Source: Cenococcum geophilum 1.58
Lineage: Eukaryota > Ascomycota > Dothideomycetes > Gloniales > Gloniaceae
DNA length: 64,000 bases
Direction of reading: 5' to 3'
Assembly: GCA_001692895.1 (NCBI GenBank)
Contig: KV748233.1
Span: 124,001-188,000, forward strand
Positions 47,851 to 60,728 of this stretch are shown one piece after another. Every line of letters begins with the position of its first letter. The first letter of the stretch is position 1. The position numbers and the translations under genes were made by a program. Under the pieces are notes generated by a model. It ran no database searches, was not told the origin of the DNA, and was given only the letters and a program-made list of their open reading frames with translations.

Positions 47851-49935
47851 TTAGCTAACTCGTTAAATAGTTAGTAATTGGGTAAGAGCCAGTTCCTTTT
47901 CTAAGTTGTTATAAGCTTACACGACTAGTTGGGATTTCTTAAAGGCCTTATTGGTTCCCTTATTCTTAATCTCGTTAACAAATCGCGAATTAAAGAGTTA
48001 TACGCCTTATGGTATATCCGTAAGTCTTATAATCTCAAAAACTCCCTTCTTAAGTAAACTAGTGAGCTCCCTTTATTAAAAGGCGCTGAATTAAGTACTA
48101 AATTAACTATTATCCTGTAGGTAGATAGTGATGTCAGTTATAGCCGTAAGTAGAGGGTATTTGCAAGGGCGTCCTCTGCCTCGTTTTGGGGGTTATTGCT
48201 AAGCTTTAGTAGGTCTCTTTAGGACAGTCTTAGGAAGGACTAACCTAAATAGAGGTTTAGGTGGCAATTCTAGTCCGATAATTTACTCCTACGGTTTAGC
48301 TACTTAAAGGTAGGGTTTTATAACCATAGATTAAAAGGCTATAGGTCCGCTAGACAGCTTAACGGTATATATTTTACCTTTAACGGTAAGTAAGGTAAAT
48401 GGCCTGTTCTAATAGCCGCTTTAGCTAGTATTTCTTTTTCTTTAAACTAAAACGGGCAAATTTAGTGGGAGATTATAAATCGCATTAGCATTAGGTCCGT
48501 TTCGCATATTTAGCGTATTAGCAATCTATTATTTAGCTTATAGCTTCTATATCTCTACTATAGCCTTTTTAATTACAGTAGCGCGTTATATAACCGTAGG
48601 GGATAGTGTATTAGATTCGACTATTTAGGGGTAGGCTTTAAAGACTAGAAGTATAGGAACTAGTCCTTTAGGGCCAGCGAAATCATTAATTGCTTTAAAC
48701 GCCATTTAGAGTCCTATCTCCTTATTAATTTTAGGGATTTCAGTTATAATAATCTAGTAGGCTCGCCATAGTGGACTATAGTAGCGCTCTACTATTCTAA
48801 TGGAGTTATATGCTTTAACCAGTACTCCCTTTATACTAATTCCCATAATAGTAGTATATTGCTTAAACTCTTTACTAACAAAGTTCTTTCTGGCGTTGTA
48901 GGTAATTAGGTCTAGTGGCCCTAGGTAAATATTAATCTAGTATATCTATAAAACGTCCTATATATATTTGGCGCTAATATCTTATAGCTATCTACCGGCT
49001 TAGAATCGCGTTCCTTTATTAACGACGTGTAGGAGCGGTGATCCGCTAATATATATAATGTTAACGATAATATTATAGTTAAAATTAATATTATCTTATA
49101 GGGTAAAGCGGAATCTGCCTAGTAATTTACTAAACTTCTAACAGTAGTGGTAGAACTTAGTTAGTTGCTTAATGGCCATTCTGTCAGTTTTATAGCCAGT
49201 ATAGTAGAGTAGCTTTTACAATTTCTTAACTAAGGGATGTCTAAATCGGCGATATAGGCGCCGTAGCTCTACATCTATTAAGTAGCAGGGGTTCGCGTTA
49301 AAGGATTCAGACAAATATAACTATAGTAAAGAGTTCTATAAGAGAAATGGGTGGCCAAACTATCGCACTACTGGCACTTTTTTGGTGTAAGTAATGACAA
49401 CGTTTCTAAGGTTATTGTAGTAGATTTAGAGTCTATTTATATCCGCTAAATAGAGTAAAAAGGGGGTATCCATATAGATAATATAAAACTGTATCTTGCC
49501 TATAGGGGTAGCAACGTCCGCAGTTCTAATAGAGGTAGTAATTCTAATACCGAACTACACGTTAACTTGTCCTTTAGTTAAGGTATTAAGTCTTATAGAT
49601 TAGTCCGCGTTCTATAGTGCCTAGAATTATCTATAACCGGCCATAGACTTCTTTAACGCACTAATATTAATTATAATTTCTATAAATACCGTAAAAGTAT
49701 AGCGTAAAGCGGCGGTTATTGTGTTATAGTTAAACGGGTTAGTTTCTGTAGTAGGTTCTATGGAGGTTGCAGTAAATAAGTAAGCGTAAGCCTTATTAGC
49801 TAGTTCTACGCTTATAGAGGTTGCTTCGTCTATAGTAAGAGTCCCAAATAATATAAAGTAGTAGCTATTAGGGTCTTCTAATTCTTCCTTACTGTTGTCG
49901 TTATTAGGGTTTTTATTAGCGTCTATATCTAGCAC
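47850..49935 (-). pseudogene. T Pol relic (protease-like, integrase, truncated RT)
   Basis: After an open 102-codon stretch (49627-49935), a protease-like segment near 49005-49060 reads SGSPLLHVVNKGTRF, with the Asp before SG lost. Integrase core: VKAYNSIRIVERYYSPLWRA near 48740-48800 and MAFKAINDFAGPKGLVPILL near 48645-48710. The Copia-type integrase C-terminal block NTLNMRNGPNANAI near 48460-48520 ends in VIKPYL near 48310. The RT start follows near 47855-48030: KKGVFEII, FNSRFVNEIKNKGTNKAFKK, ELALTQ. It stops being recognisable at about 47850, before the catalytic box. Confidence 0.85.
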
Positions 49936-49949
49936 AAGAGCTTTAAAAG

Positions 49950-51690
49950 TCTTATTGCACTTATTATTGTTATCTCCTTTATAGTAAACAGTATATTGTC
50001 TAAAGCGTTCTTTAAAGTTACCGTTGCGGCCCTTATTATTATTAAAACGTCTTTTATACTTATCTTTAGAACGGTTCCGCTCCTCCTCTATATATTTCTA
50101 TAAGCGGCAGCTCTCCTTTTAGTAAACGTAGTACTTGGCCTTTAGGGACCTAACAGTGTTTTGTCTATAGGAGCGGGTTCGGTTACAGCTATTACGGGTA
50201 TCACGGCGGTATATATAATCCGTAAAGTAGGCTCCTTAAGACGGTCTCATTAAGGCCTAGGAAAGGTGTTCCTTCTCCTATATAACTATAGAAGATTATA
50301 ACTTACTAATTAACTAGGAGAGATCTTTAGAAGGGTTAGAAATGGCGATACGGCATACTAGTACTCCTTAGCAAGCGGTAACTAGCTTATTTATAAGAAA
50401 GAGGTCTATACGGAACTCTAGGTATAACCTATAGCGATATTTTAAGAGCTTATTAATAAGTAATTAGAAACTCTAATAGATTTGCTTATTAGGGTTTTCG
50501 TTAATAATTTCTTAGAAGTTAGTGGCGTTTTATTTAGTAAGGTTTCTTTAATAGTACTCTAGTCCTTTAAAGAAGTAACGTATATAGTTATATACCTTAG
50601 TAAATAATCTAGTTGGAAGGCTGCTATTATAGTAGTAATCCTAAGTAAGTCCCTTTAGTATAGTTAGGAATATAGTTATATAGCCTTTAGGAGGTAGACT
50701 AGCTCTCTTATAGATATTATAGAAGATAGTCAACTTAAAGTTAAAGCTATTACTCACTCTATCGTACTTATGGCCGTCCGTATAGATCTTAGTAATGGTG
50801 GCTACCTCTTTACTATATATAGGCAAGTATATAGTAGGATTGGCATTAGCAGTACTAGGGTAAAGATTCTAGGCGGGAGGAGCACTAGGTAGGATAGGAG
50901 TAGTTGCTAAAGGGAGGGTAAAGGCAGTTGCCGTAGGCAATAATTACTAATTCTGCGTCTATAGGAGTTAAGTAAGGAGGGTAAGTAGTTAATCTTAGGT
51001 AGAGGTAGGTGCAGCTTGCTATTAGGTAGCAGTTAGTGTAGTTTACTAGAGTATAGATATAACAGCTAGTTAGGGTATTATAGGGGTAGGTATTTACGTT
51101 CTAGATATTATGGCTATAGCTATAGGCTAAATCACAGGCGTCAGAGGTAGTGGGGGTAGTTAATAGTTTATAGGCGTCGGCACCGTATAGGAAGGTAGTG
51201 GGCTATAAGAGGGGGTTATAGGAACTAAAGAGGCTATAACTAACGGGGGTATAGCTTAATTTAATATTAGAGCTGTTTATATAAAGTTAAGTTGTTCTTA
51301 TAATACTACTGTAATCATAGGGCTGATTTCCTTAAGAGCTCCTATAATTTCCTTATCTGTCCATTTATAAGGTTCTTCCTCTTAGAGGAGGTTAAATAGT
51401 ACTTCTAAGATTAAATATCTATTATTGTGCCTTCCCACATACACTCCCCTCTTAAGTAGATAAGTACGTAATTTTACTCTTATATTGATTCGCATGCGTC
51501 TAAAATCCTTAGTAGTGAAGCCTTTAAATTCCTCCTTAAATACTGTCCATAATATATAGTCTGTGAAGTTCTCCTATATATATACGTAGACCTTCGTTTC
51601 TACATATTCTCCTAATTTATCTTTTATAGCATTTACTATATCGATCCCATCCCTATGCCTTAAGATCTTCTCGGCCCATTCGGAATCCAT
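49950..51690 (-). pseudogene. T Gag relic
   Basis: ATG at 51690 (MDSEWAEKILRHRDGIDIVN) opens a frame with few stops for about 400 bases: KDKLGEYVETKVYVYI, WTVFKEEFKGFTTKDFRRMR, LRTYLLKRGVYVGRHNNRYL, EPYKWTDKEIIGALKEISPM. The middle is low-complexity and repetitive. A degraded zinc-knuckle-like segment (YTVYYKGDNNNKCN) lies near 49960-50005 after a basic stretch. It resembles Gag of fungal Copia elements. The N-terminal third is one of the better preserved coding stretches in the window. Confidence 0.8.
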
Positions 51691-51705
51691 TTTTAGAAGG
51701 GAGGT

Positions 51706-51761
51706 CTATAGGTTTAAGGTTAAGGTTAAGGTCGAGGTCAGAGTTAAGGTTAAGGTTTATG
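51706..51761 (+). repeat. Short GGTTAA-type repeat in T leader
   Basis: About eight degenerate GGTTAA/GGTCGA units just upstream (on the minus strand) of the T Gag ATG. Too short and irregular to call a telomere. Confidence 0.75.
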
Positions 51762-51995
51762 TACGTTTCTACAGCCATAGGGCCTATAGAATAGTTCTTA
51801 GCAAGGCTGCTATTCTCTTAGTAATCTGTTATATTAGCTATAAAGCTAGTACAAATTCTCTTAAGCGTAAGTAGAAGTCATAGTCTTCTCCTTTGATAAA
51901 ACAGACAAGAACTAGGCGATCGGTAAACTATTTTCAGTACTACTCCTTAAGCGCTAGCTATTACGTATTTCCTAATCTATACGTCTACTAATTAG

Positions 51996-52166
51996 TGTCG
52001 GTATACTCGCATTATTAACGTGCATAAATATTACTGTGTTGCGATACGTATGCGGTGTTAAAGTTGGTAGTTATTGTTATCTAGAAGTAAGGGGTTGCTC
52101 CAAGGTCAGGTTAGCTAGCCTCGCTTTATAGTCTCGTAACCATATTACATAACTAACGTTCCGACA
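51996..52166 (-). repeat. T 5' LTR
   Basis: 171 bp, plus strand TGTCGGTATACTCGCATTAT to ACGTTCCGACA. Confidence 0.95.
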
Positions 52167-54642
52167 CTTACCTTATAGAGATACAAGTAAATAGAATAAC
52201 GACTATAAACTAAGAAGTACGGTTTATATTCTTAAGTTAGGGAGGATTCGCGGAATAACTTATATAAATATTCGGAGATCTAAAGGTAACAACTATAGTA
52301 GAAAGGAAACTCCAAGATATTATATAACGAACCTTAGTAATTAAGTATACAATATAGTTCTAAACGCTAGCAACATAAATTAAGTAGAATAATAAGGCGC
52401 TTATAGCATAGTATAAATAGGGACTTAAGGCTAAAGTCTAGGACGTAATTATCCTAATAAAAGATACGGACACCCTAAGGGAACTAATAAATTAAGCGAT
52501 AAAGATTAATAATAGGATCTACCAAAGGGAACAGACTAAGAGAGGTTAGGATAAAGTTCTACAGTTATATAAGGCGCAGAGTACGTAATAACTAAAGCTA
52601 AGTTAGAAAATATGGTATAGCGTAGAGCTAATAGACCTAAATAGTACTAAAGAAACCTATAAGAGATAGAGTAAAAAAACTATAGAAACCTAAAGGTTAA
52701 GGATTAAGTAATTATAGGACTAAGGAGTATAGGCTAAACTAAAGATCTTAGTAGTAGAAGACATTTAAGCAGACTCTATAATAAAAGCAATAGTTTAGAG
52801 ATAGAGCTTATATAAATTGCGGAAAATAGGGTTATTTTACTAAAGACTATAAAAGTGGTCAGAGTTATTACGTAGTAAAGGGAATTAGACTAATAGTATA
52901 TAACACATATATATAGAGGGATAATAGTATACTATAAGGAACAAAAGAGTGTTTAATTAAAAGTTTTACGTTTTATTATAATAATATATACTAAATTTAT
53001 AAAGACACTAAGTATAGTGCAAGCTATTAGCTATAAGAGCTAGAGTTAAAAGGACTTAAAGAAACTAGAGAGTTAGATAAAGAATAAGATTAACTCTATA
53101 AGCTAGATTAAGATATTATAGTAATATATAGATAAAGATTAGTAATAATAACAATAGAGTTAGAGTACTTATTAATTAATAGTAATAAGGATAGTAAAGG
53201 AACTAACTAGGGGTATCTAAACCTTAATAACGTAATAAAAGTAGAGACTAAAACCGCTATAGAGCAAGGTTTAGTAACGGGTATTATAACACCGTTAGAT
53301 ACGGCATCTATTACTTTATAAAATAGAAGGAGTAATATTTAAAGACAATTAAGCAAGTAGACAACTACTAGTGCTAGCTTACTACTTAATAAAGGTAAAA
53401 GGCTAAAGGCTTAAGATTCTTAAGAAGAGATAAGAGATAACTAAAATTCTTAAGATAAGATAAGGTACGCTTAGGGACCTATAATAGATAACAACCGATA
53501 GAGCAGAGTAATAGCTTAGTTTAGTAATATATAAATAAGCTTAGGATAAAGTTTCCTAAAAGTATAAAATTCTTAAGACGAGATAAGTGAGATTTAAGAC
53601 TCTTAAGATAAGATAAGAATACTAGTAAAGCCTAGTTAGACTAAGGCTAGAGTATAGCTTAAGAAAGAAGTAAGCTTAGGATTAAAGAATCTAAGGGGTT
53701 AAGAATTCGGAGTATAAATAAGGACACCCATAAATAAGAAGCAAGAGACTTCTTTATAGATTAAAGAATTTGTAATATAAATAGCAACTAAACTAGGAGA
53801 CAGATATATAGATCTAAAGGACTTACTAGGGGAATATAGTGTTCAGCCTAAAGATCGAAAAGTTAATACTATAATTAAGAAGTAAGAAAACTTTAAGGAT
53901 TTAATTGTAAGACGTAAACAGCAAGAAACTATAGACGAATTTAGAGCAAAAATCCTTATATAGTAAGAAAAGAAACTAGATATAAGATCTAGCACACTAA
54001 GTTATATAAGGAATAGAGCACCTATACAAAGAATTACTAATAGGCCGAGAATAGGCACACTAAGAGCTAAATGGCTTACTAAACTAGAAAATAAAGAGGA
54101 TTTAGGGATTCTAACTAGGTTTAAAGAACGACATATAAAAGGCTGTTACGATATAGTAATAAGAAGATACTTCCTTACGGATAAGCCGTATATACTCTAG
54201 CAGCTATACTAAAGGTAGTATAAATAAAGGCATAATAATAAGTAGGAAGATTTCTATATATAGCTAGATAAGAAAATTATTTAAGACTACCTAATTACGG
54301 AAAAAGTAATAAATTATATTAAAGGAGCCTTAATTATAATATTAAAAGATCTAAAGGAACGATTAGAGGACTAAAGAAGCGAAAGACGCATCTTAGTACC
54401 TATAAATAAAGTTATAATAATTAGATTAATATAATAGAGGTTTAAACTTAAAGATAAAAACAAGTTAAGAGTTAACTTAAAGCACTTAGTATATTACACG
54501 CTATTATAAATTGCATGTGTAGATAATATATATAAAATGCATAAAAATCTAAAAGAGAAAAACCGGAAATACCCTATAAGGATATATTGGGCGCCAGATA
54601 AGCGATAGTATAAGAATACTAAGTATATATATAGCTGGCATC
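52167..54642 (+). pseudogene. U2 Gag relic continued, zinc knuckle and unassigned linker
   Basis: Resumes the Gag frame (LIEIQ-type segment, then a LGRIRGITYINI-like stretch) and matches U1 11325-13790 throughout. The zinc knuckle near 52810-52855 reads YINCGK-GYFTKDY with the same Cys-to-Tyr pattern as U1. The linker (about 53080-54642) is present and colinear with U1 12240-13800, including the AAGATAAGATA repeats near 53410-53470. V interrupts it at 54643. Confidence 0.85.
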
Positions 54643-55092
54643 TATTACAGCACTAGCAGAAAGCGGCAGCTATAATAGACGTTATGGTAGATATAGGGCT
54701 TATATGACTTTTATATGACTAGGGATCGTATATAACTCCTTATATTACTACTTATCCTTTCCTTTCTTTTTCTTTAGCTTTAGATTCTCGTTTATAGACA
54801 ATCTAATTATATAGGCTTATACGTCCCTTATACTATACTTATACCTTAATTAACTAAGTCGCTAATATTATCTAAAGCTTAAACTACCCTTTCTTCCTAA
54901 GAAGGAATTTAAATATATCTATAGGACTACAAATAGGACAAGGACATAGAATAGGACCCTAAGGATATTACTAGGACCATAAGGACAGAACCTAAAGGAA
55001 AAGAATAAAACCCTAAGGAAAGGACCTATAAAACACGCATAGACCAGAACCCCTAAAGAAATTACCTAAAATTACCTAACACCCTAGCACTA
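54643..55092 (+). repeat. V 5' LTR and leader
   Basis: No coding relic. Contains the near-tandem TTATATGACTTTTATATGAC (54698-54717) and several AGGACCATAAGGACAGAACC-like repeats (about 54930-55060). The LTR/leader boundary cannot be set because the 3' LTR is outside the window. Confidence 0.6.
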
Positions 55093-56200
55093 TGCCACGA
55101 AACATAGTAGTAGGTAAAGCAGCTACAGGACCCGTAAACGCCTTAGATAAAGAAATAATTAATATCTTAACCCCTTAAGCAGAGCTCGCAGTAGCTAATG
55201 CTGAAATTAAACGGCTATAAGAACTGCTTAAAACTAAAAGCACCCCTATATCTAGTAAGGACCTATTAAACAGACTTGCTATAGTCCTTAAGGCCCTAGC
55301 CTAATATACAGCATTAGGATCGTCGCGGTCTGTAAAGGTTATGGACCCCCTATTACTTACAGACGGAGCTAACCCTATATTTAATAATTGGAAGCTTTAA
55401 TTACAGGATAAGCTTAAAGTTAATACGGACCACTTCCCTACTACTTAAGCTAAAATGGCCTATATTTTTAGCCGTACCGGCAAAAACGCATAGACGTATT
55501 TACGTCCGCGATACGCCTAGGACTTAGCAGAGCCCTTCCTCTCTAAAGAAGAAATAATTAACTACCTGTCTTCTATTTATAAGGACCCTTTTAGGGTATA
55601 AAACGCCCGCCTTAGCTATAAAAGTCTAAATATAAAAACAACGGAGACCTTTTTGGCCTTCTAGACCTGCTTTTTATACCTAGCCGGATAAGCCCAAATT
55701 TCCTAAAAAGACCTACTTTTAGACCTCTTTAATAAGCTTACCCTAGACCTACAGCGGGCCGTACTACTAGCTTTTACTACTATATAGACGTTAAAAAAAC
55801 TTACGGACTATTACCTAGCTATTAACTAAGGTCTTTATTAAATTAAGGCACGAGCTAACCAGATAAAGGCTAGAAATCCCTTAAATCAAGCTATAAGCAA
55901 TATAAGAACGGCCCGCAATACCCTAGTATAACCTATAACGCTTACTGCGCCGGTCGCTAACCTAGCAACTAGCTATATAGCTAGCCCTACTGCGGGCTAA
56001 GCGCTTACTTAGCCTACCTATAGCGACCCCTATATATAGGCCCTTAGCGATTAAGGGGCTTACTTCTTATGTGGTTAAAAGGGCTACCCTATAAGGAACT
56101 GCCTAATAAAGGTAAAAGTAGACGAGGTTCTATTAATCTAGGGGGATAGTATAGAGTTGGAAAAAGAGGAACCCTAGAGAAAGACTCCTCTTTAGGGTTA
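55093..56200 (+). pseudogene. V Gag relic
   Basis: ATG at 55093 (MPRNIVVGKAATGPVNALDK). The gag core is very clear: VKVMDPLLLTDGANPIFNNW near 55335-55395, DKLKVNTDHFPTT, AKMAYIFSRTGKNA, TYLRPRYA, EEIINYLSSIYKDPFR up to about 55600, and further to a putative zinc knuckle near 56055-56100 (GAYFLC). Matches the standard Gag of fungal Ty3/Gypsy elements. Stops are TAA/TAG. Confidence 0.9.
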
Positions 56201-58133
56201 AAAGGGATTAATATATTATATGTTAATCTAGGTCGGCTAGTTAGTAGAAAAAGCTGCACTATCCCTTATACTTTATTCCGCAATAAATATTAAGTTTTAA
56301 CCTTTGCCTTAGCTAACTCTAGAGTAAATACTTTTACCCTAATTAATACCTAGTATGCCGTAAAGCTGGCTGACTTTCTTAATACATCTATAGAAGATTT
56401 GCCTAAACTAATTCCTATTTACGGGTATAACGAACAGATAGGGCAACCTATTATAAGTATTTTGTAAATATACCTCCGCGTTAATAGGCGAAGGTAGTAT
56501 AATATCCCCTTCCTAATTACGGACCTTAGAAGCTATAATATAATCTTAGGGAGGAAATGGCTAGCCTATTTAAGCTTATAGCTTAACGTATAAAGCAGAC
56601 GGCTTATCTAGCCCAAAACCCTACCCATAACCCCTTCTTTTATAAAAGAAATTAGCATTATAATGGAAAACCTAGTAGAACCCTAAATTAATACTATCTA
56701 CTAGGCCAATACTATACGTAGAGACTAGGCCTTTAAGAAGGATATATAGCTTAACCCGCAATAGATCTGTATATTACGCCGCCCCTAGGCTACCTATATT
56801 ACGCCACCCGCACTATAGACTTAGGAAGTCAATAGTGATTTACCTAAGTCCCTAGTAGAGAACCTAGGCCCTATATAGCTACAATAGAAGGCCAGGAACA
56901 TTAGACGGCATACTAAACTAATAGACTAGAAGGACAACTTATGGAAAATAAAACGCGAGCTAAGGAAGACTATAAACCTTATACCGCAAAATACGGCCTA
57001 ATAAACATCCGTAAAGAAACCTATAGACCTCCTACTAGTTGATATCTACTGTATTGGCGCTATAGGATTCTACTAGAACTTAGTTTAGCTAGATACCGTT
57101 ACCTTTATAACTAGCTTATATAAAATTAATTAAATAATTAAAGAAAAAGAGACCCTAGCCTAAGAGGAGGATAAGCTTATAGATGAGGAGCTAGTAGAAC
57201 AGAAACTACCCTATTAGTACTAAGAGTTTAAGGACGTATTTTCCAAGGTAGTATTTAATATACTCCCACCCTACCAACCGTACGACTATAAGATTAAGAT
57301 TAAACCAGATAAGGAAAACGTCCTCAACTGTACCCCCCTTTATAAACAATCTATTGCCGAATTATAGGCTACTAAGTAGTATATTGTGGATAACCTGGCA
57401 AAGGGGTTTATTAAGCCTAGTTAGGCCCTATTTACCTCCCCTATTCTCTTTATAAAAAAGCTAAACAGAGGACTTTATTTTTATATTAACTACTATAAGC
57501 TTAACAATATAACCCATAAAGACCGTTATCCGCTACCCTTACTAGATAAGATACTGGCCCAAATAAATAGAGCTAAGGTATTTATAAAGCTTAATATCCG
57601 CTAAGCCTTCTACTAAATTAGGATAAACCCCAGATCTATAAACCTTACTATATTTTAGACTTAATACGGATTATATAAATATAAAGTACTCCCCTTTAGA
57701 CTAACTAATGGACCTGCTATATACAAACGATATATAAACAATATACTCTTTAACTACCTCAATAACTTCTATACAGCCTACCTAGATAATATTATAATTT
57801 ACTCTAAAAACGAGTTAGAATATAAGGAGTACGTCTATAAGGTTCTATAATGGCTCTATAGTGCCGGCCTCTAGGCCAATATTAAGAAGTTAGAGTTTAG
57901 TGTAAAGTAAATAAAGTACTTAGGGTTTATTATTAGTACGGACGGAATTAAGGCAGACCCGAAAAAGATAGCTGTAATTAATTAATGGGAACTACTATAA
58001 ACTGTAAAAGGGATATAGTCATTCCTAGGCTTCTGTAACTTCTACTAACGCTTTATTAAGAACTATAGCAGAATTACTTAGCCCCTTAGCCGCCTTACGA
58101 TAAAGGACTAGCCCTTCTACTTTAACACCGTAT
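56200..58133 (+). pseudogene. V Pol relic, protease and RT
   Basis: Protease near 56325-56560: TLINT-YAVKLADFL (D-T-G changed) with ITDLRSYNIILGRKWLAYL. RT: NILPPYQPYDYKIKIKPD near 57250-57310, ILFIKKLNRGLYFYINYYKL near 57440-57500, HKDRYPLPLLDKI, VFIKLNIR, PFRLTNGPAIYKRYINNILF near 57690-57750, catalytic box AYLDNIIIYS (57776-57805; second Asp to Asn), FLGFCNFY-RFIKNYSRIT near 58020-58080. Ends at the X2 insertion after PFYFNT. Confidence 0.92.
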
Positions 58134-58326
58134 TGTCACGGAACCCCACCGCAGGGGCCTCCATAGGAGAGCCCCGTGCTCTTGCGTACACCTCGCGTAC
58201 AGCTTATGTCAGCTACGCGTAGGTATATCACCTCCTTACGCCCTCGATCCTTACGATCGATCGCGCAACGTCTTGTAGACTCCTCGAATACATACGTCTT
58301 GTAGCTACTACCCTTACCCTATAACA
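58134..58326 (+). repeat. X2 5' LTR
   Basis: 193 bp, TGTCACGGAACCCCACCGCA to TACCCTATAACA; reverse complement of the X1 LTRs with transition differences. Confidence 0.95.
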
Positions 58327-58399
58327 TTACGTTGCGCCTTTTTACCACTAATACCTAGCCTACGACCAATTCTACGTCTCTATAATACTACAGGCGCTG

Positions 58400-59950
58400 C
58401 TAAAAGTAGCGTGCCTATAAGTTACCTTACTTTATACTTCTAAGAAACCTATAATAGTAAGATAATATTCCTTACTAGCTACTATATTAAACCTAAAGAA
58501 TAATTTAATACCTATACTCAACCTATAACGCCAATTAATCCCAGGAGAATTTAATTTATTAGCCCTAGCCTTAACCCCTAAGGAGATAGACACCAATAAT
58601 ATCTTATCTTTTATTAACTATATAACTACGGATAAGTAAGTAGAAGAGCTACTACCTATTAAAATTAAAATATAAGACGCTAAGACATTTGTAAAAATAG
58701 TAGCACGAGAACCTAATAAATACTACCGCCTTCTATAAAACTACTACCTAAAGCTTATATAAGCTAAGATACGTACTGCTTAAGATTACAATATTATCTA
58801 AGACCTATAAGCTTATAAGGCGCTCGCTAATAATACGCGTTAAGAAACTGAAGATAACCTCCGCGTGTTTAAACGCAACGTCTAACAGTTAAAGAAGGCT
58901 AAGATTGCACTTATTGCTACAGTTACTAAAAGAGAAGGTATAATTAAATACCTATAATTTTAGCTTAATAAGCATATTCGTAATAACGCTAGACACCTCT
59001 TTACTGTATATAACACTACTTAAGTCTTTATACCCCCGGCAACTTCACCTACTTAACGCTTAATAAAGGGTTAGCGCTAAGCAGCCTTACCTAATAGAAA
59101 CCCCTACTAAAGCGATAATAAAAGCTATAATGACTAAACCTAAGCTGCCACTATAGGGTCTAATGCATGTTACCCTAATCCCCTAGTTTTCTAGGGAGAC
59201 TGTAAAAAATACAGCTACTAGAAGATGCAAATCCGCAAAAAACTAACTTAGAGCACCTACCTTTTTCCTATAGAAGACACTAAGATTAGCTATATTATTA
59301 GGCGAATAAAGGGTATACTATTTAATAGACTCTTTACCTAATAGGAAACTAATAGCCCCTAAAAGTAGTAGTCCTACTAAAAAGTCCTTAATGATCTTAA
59401 CCTAATATACCGCGACTATAACCTACTGGCCACTAACTAAGCTAAACTATATGCCCTAAAGATAAGCCCTACTAAATTATTTAATAAGTTCTATATTAAA
59501 TTCTAGGAATATACTAGAGCCCTCGCCTAAGATAATACTAAAAACTAAAAAGATTTCCTTAAAAAAGTTACTTATCGCCTTAATTACGCAGCCGCCAGCT
59601 ATAACTATAATAATGTTTATAATATAGTAGCAGCTATATAGAAGATTAAATAACGACTAAATTAGATTGCTATTATAAACCTTTACCTAAAGATCTTCCT
59701 ATAGAAGCCCTCCGGACCTACTAAACTACTAACGCCTACTACCCTAAGTAACACTACTGGTCCTAATATTAACCTTTTTATACTAACCTTCCCGTAAAAG
59801 CTACTAAATGGAGAACGCGAGCTACTCTAGAAGCTAAAGTATTGCTATAAATATTGTTAAAAAGGCTATTATAGCTATAGCCTAAACTACCTAATAGCTA
59901 GGTTTAGTAGCCGCCGCCTAATACCTAACCTANTACCNTAAACACTAAAT
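58400..59950 (+). pseudogene. X2 Gag relic
   Basis: A frame with PIIVR-YSLLATILNLKNNLI near 58450-58510, then GEFNLLALALTPKEIDTNNI near 58548-58608, FVKIVAREPNKYYRLL near 58690-58740, the coiled RVFKRNV-QLKKAKIALIAT segment near 58865-58925, and a long middle region up to the zinc-knuckle-like CYKYC-KGYYSYSLNYLIARF near 59850-59910. The start codon is not evident. N bases begin at 59933. Matches X1 on the minus strand at 33400-35000. Confidence 0.85.
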
Positions 59951-59999
59951 ACNTTNCTANNNNCNANTACCNTATAAGATAAAGANNTAGTAATAGCAN
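59933..59999. other. N cluster in X2 (gag/protease junction)
   Basis: Scattered N bases within called sequence; the frame cannot be followed here. Confidence 0.8.
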
Positions 60000-60728
60000 T
60001 AGAGTTAGATACGGAAACGGAAAACGCTAAGTCCTAGCCCTAAGTTATAGGTTAGGACGCCCTAATAATAAGGGGATCTATATATCGGCCTACTTAATAG
60101 ATAACTTAGTAAAGATAAATGGACAGAAATAGATAGTTTTACCTATAATAGGAACTACTACTAAAAAACAATATAAAAGCTGTTCTATAATTAATTACGG
60201 AGCTACTAATAAATTTATAGATACTTAATTTATACGTACTTATAACTTACCTACCTTACCCCTTACTAAATCCCGCGCCCTATAACTCGTTAATAGTAGT
60301 TATACCGTATAGAAGATTACCCACATAGTATAACTCCACCTAGATATAAATGGGCACTAGGAAGAACTCTAGGCCTATATTATACTACTTACTAACTACC
60401 CTATTATTCTTAGAATAAACTAGCTTAAATAATACAACCCCACCATTAACTAGAAAAAGAGAGAAGTAACCTTTAACTCTAAATACTATAGAGAGACCTG
60501 CCTAGGACATAGCCTAGCCGCCTTTATTTACTCCCTAGGATACCAACCTAAGGAACCCCTTATTATCCTACCTACGACTAACTACCACTACGTAAGTGCC
60601 GCGGCCTTCTACCGTATAGCACGTAGGAAAGGCTAAACCGTTACCGCAGCCTCTTAATTATAACTATATAAGCTTAATAAAGAATAGGACTACGTCCTCT
60701 ATAGTAATAGGATAGATATAGTTAACCT

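Larger units (their letters stand above)
47226..52166 (-). mobile_element. Ty1/Copia retrotransposon T, RT-truncated
   Basis: 4,941 bp with 171-bp LTRs (51996-52166 as 5' LTR, 47226-47396 as 3' LTR) and a perfect CTTAC duplication (47221-47225, 52167-52171). Minus-strand order: gag, protease-like, integrase, then only the N-terminal part of RT. Integrase before RT identifies Copia. The palm of RT and all RNase H are absent, so T is a deletion derivative that would need enzymes from another element. Confidence 0.92.
46396..54642 (+). mobile_element. Ty3/Gypsy U2 (second copy of U), visible part, interrupted by T and V
   Basis: Starts with a 5' LTR (46396-46816) inside LINE B RNase H. Gag runs to 47225, continues after T at 52172, passes the zinc knuckle and the long linker, and is cut by V at 54643. 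The protease, RT, integrase and 3' LTR of U2 are not in the window; they should follow V. Confidence 0.92.
54643..58133 (+). mobile_element. Ty3/Gypsy retrotransposon V, visible 5' part
   Basis: Starts at 54643 with TATTACAG (probably TGTTACAG originally) at the point where U2 loses colinearity with U1. A leader and 5' LTR of undefined inner limit precede gag at 55093. Gag, protease and RT follow until X2 enters at 58134 within the RT-RNase H connection. The 3' half lies outside the window. Confidence 0.85.

Noticed and set aside
49627..49935. Independent 102-residue gene
   Set aside because: Lies in the middle of the T coding relic, same strand and order as its Gag-Pol; best read as a surviving stop-free piece.
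51706..51761. Interstitial telomere
   Set aside because: Only a few degenerate GGTTAA units, internal to element T, and not the TTAGGG motif usual in filamentous fungi.
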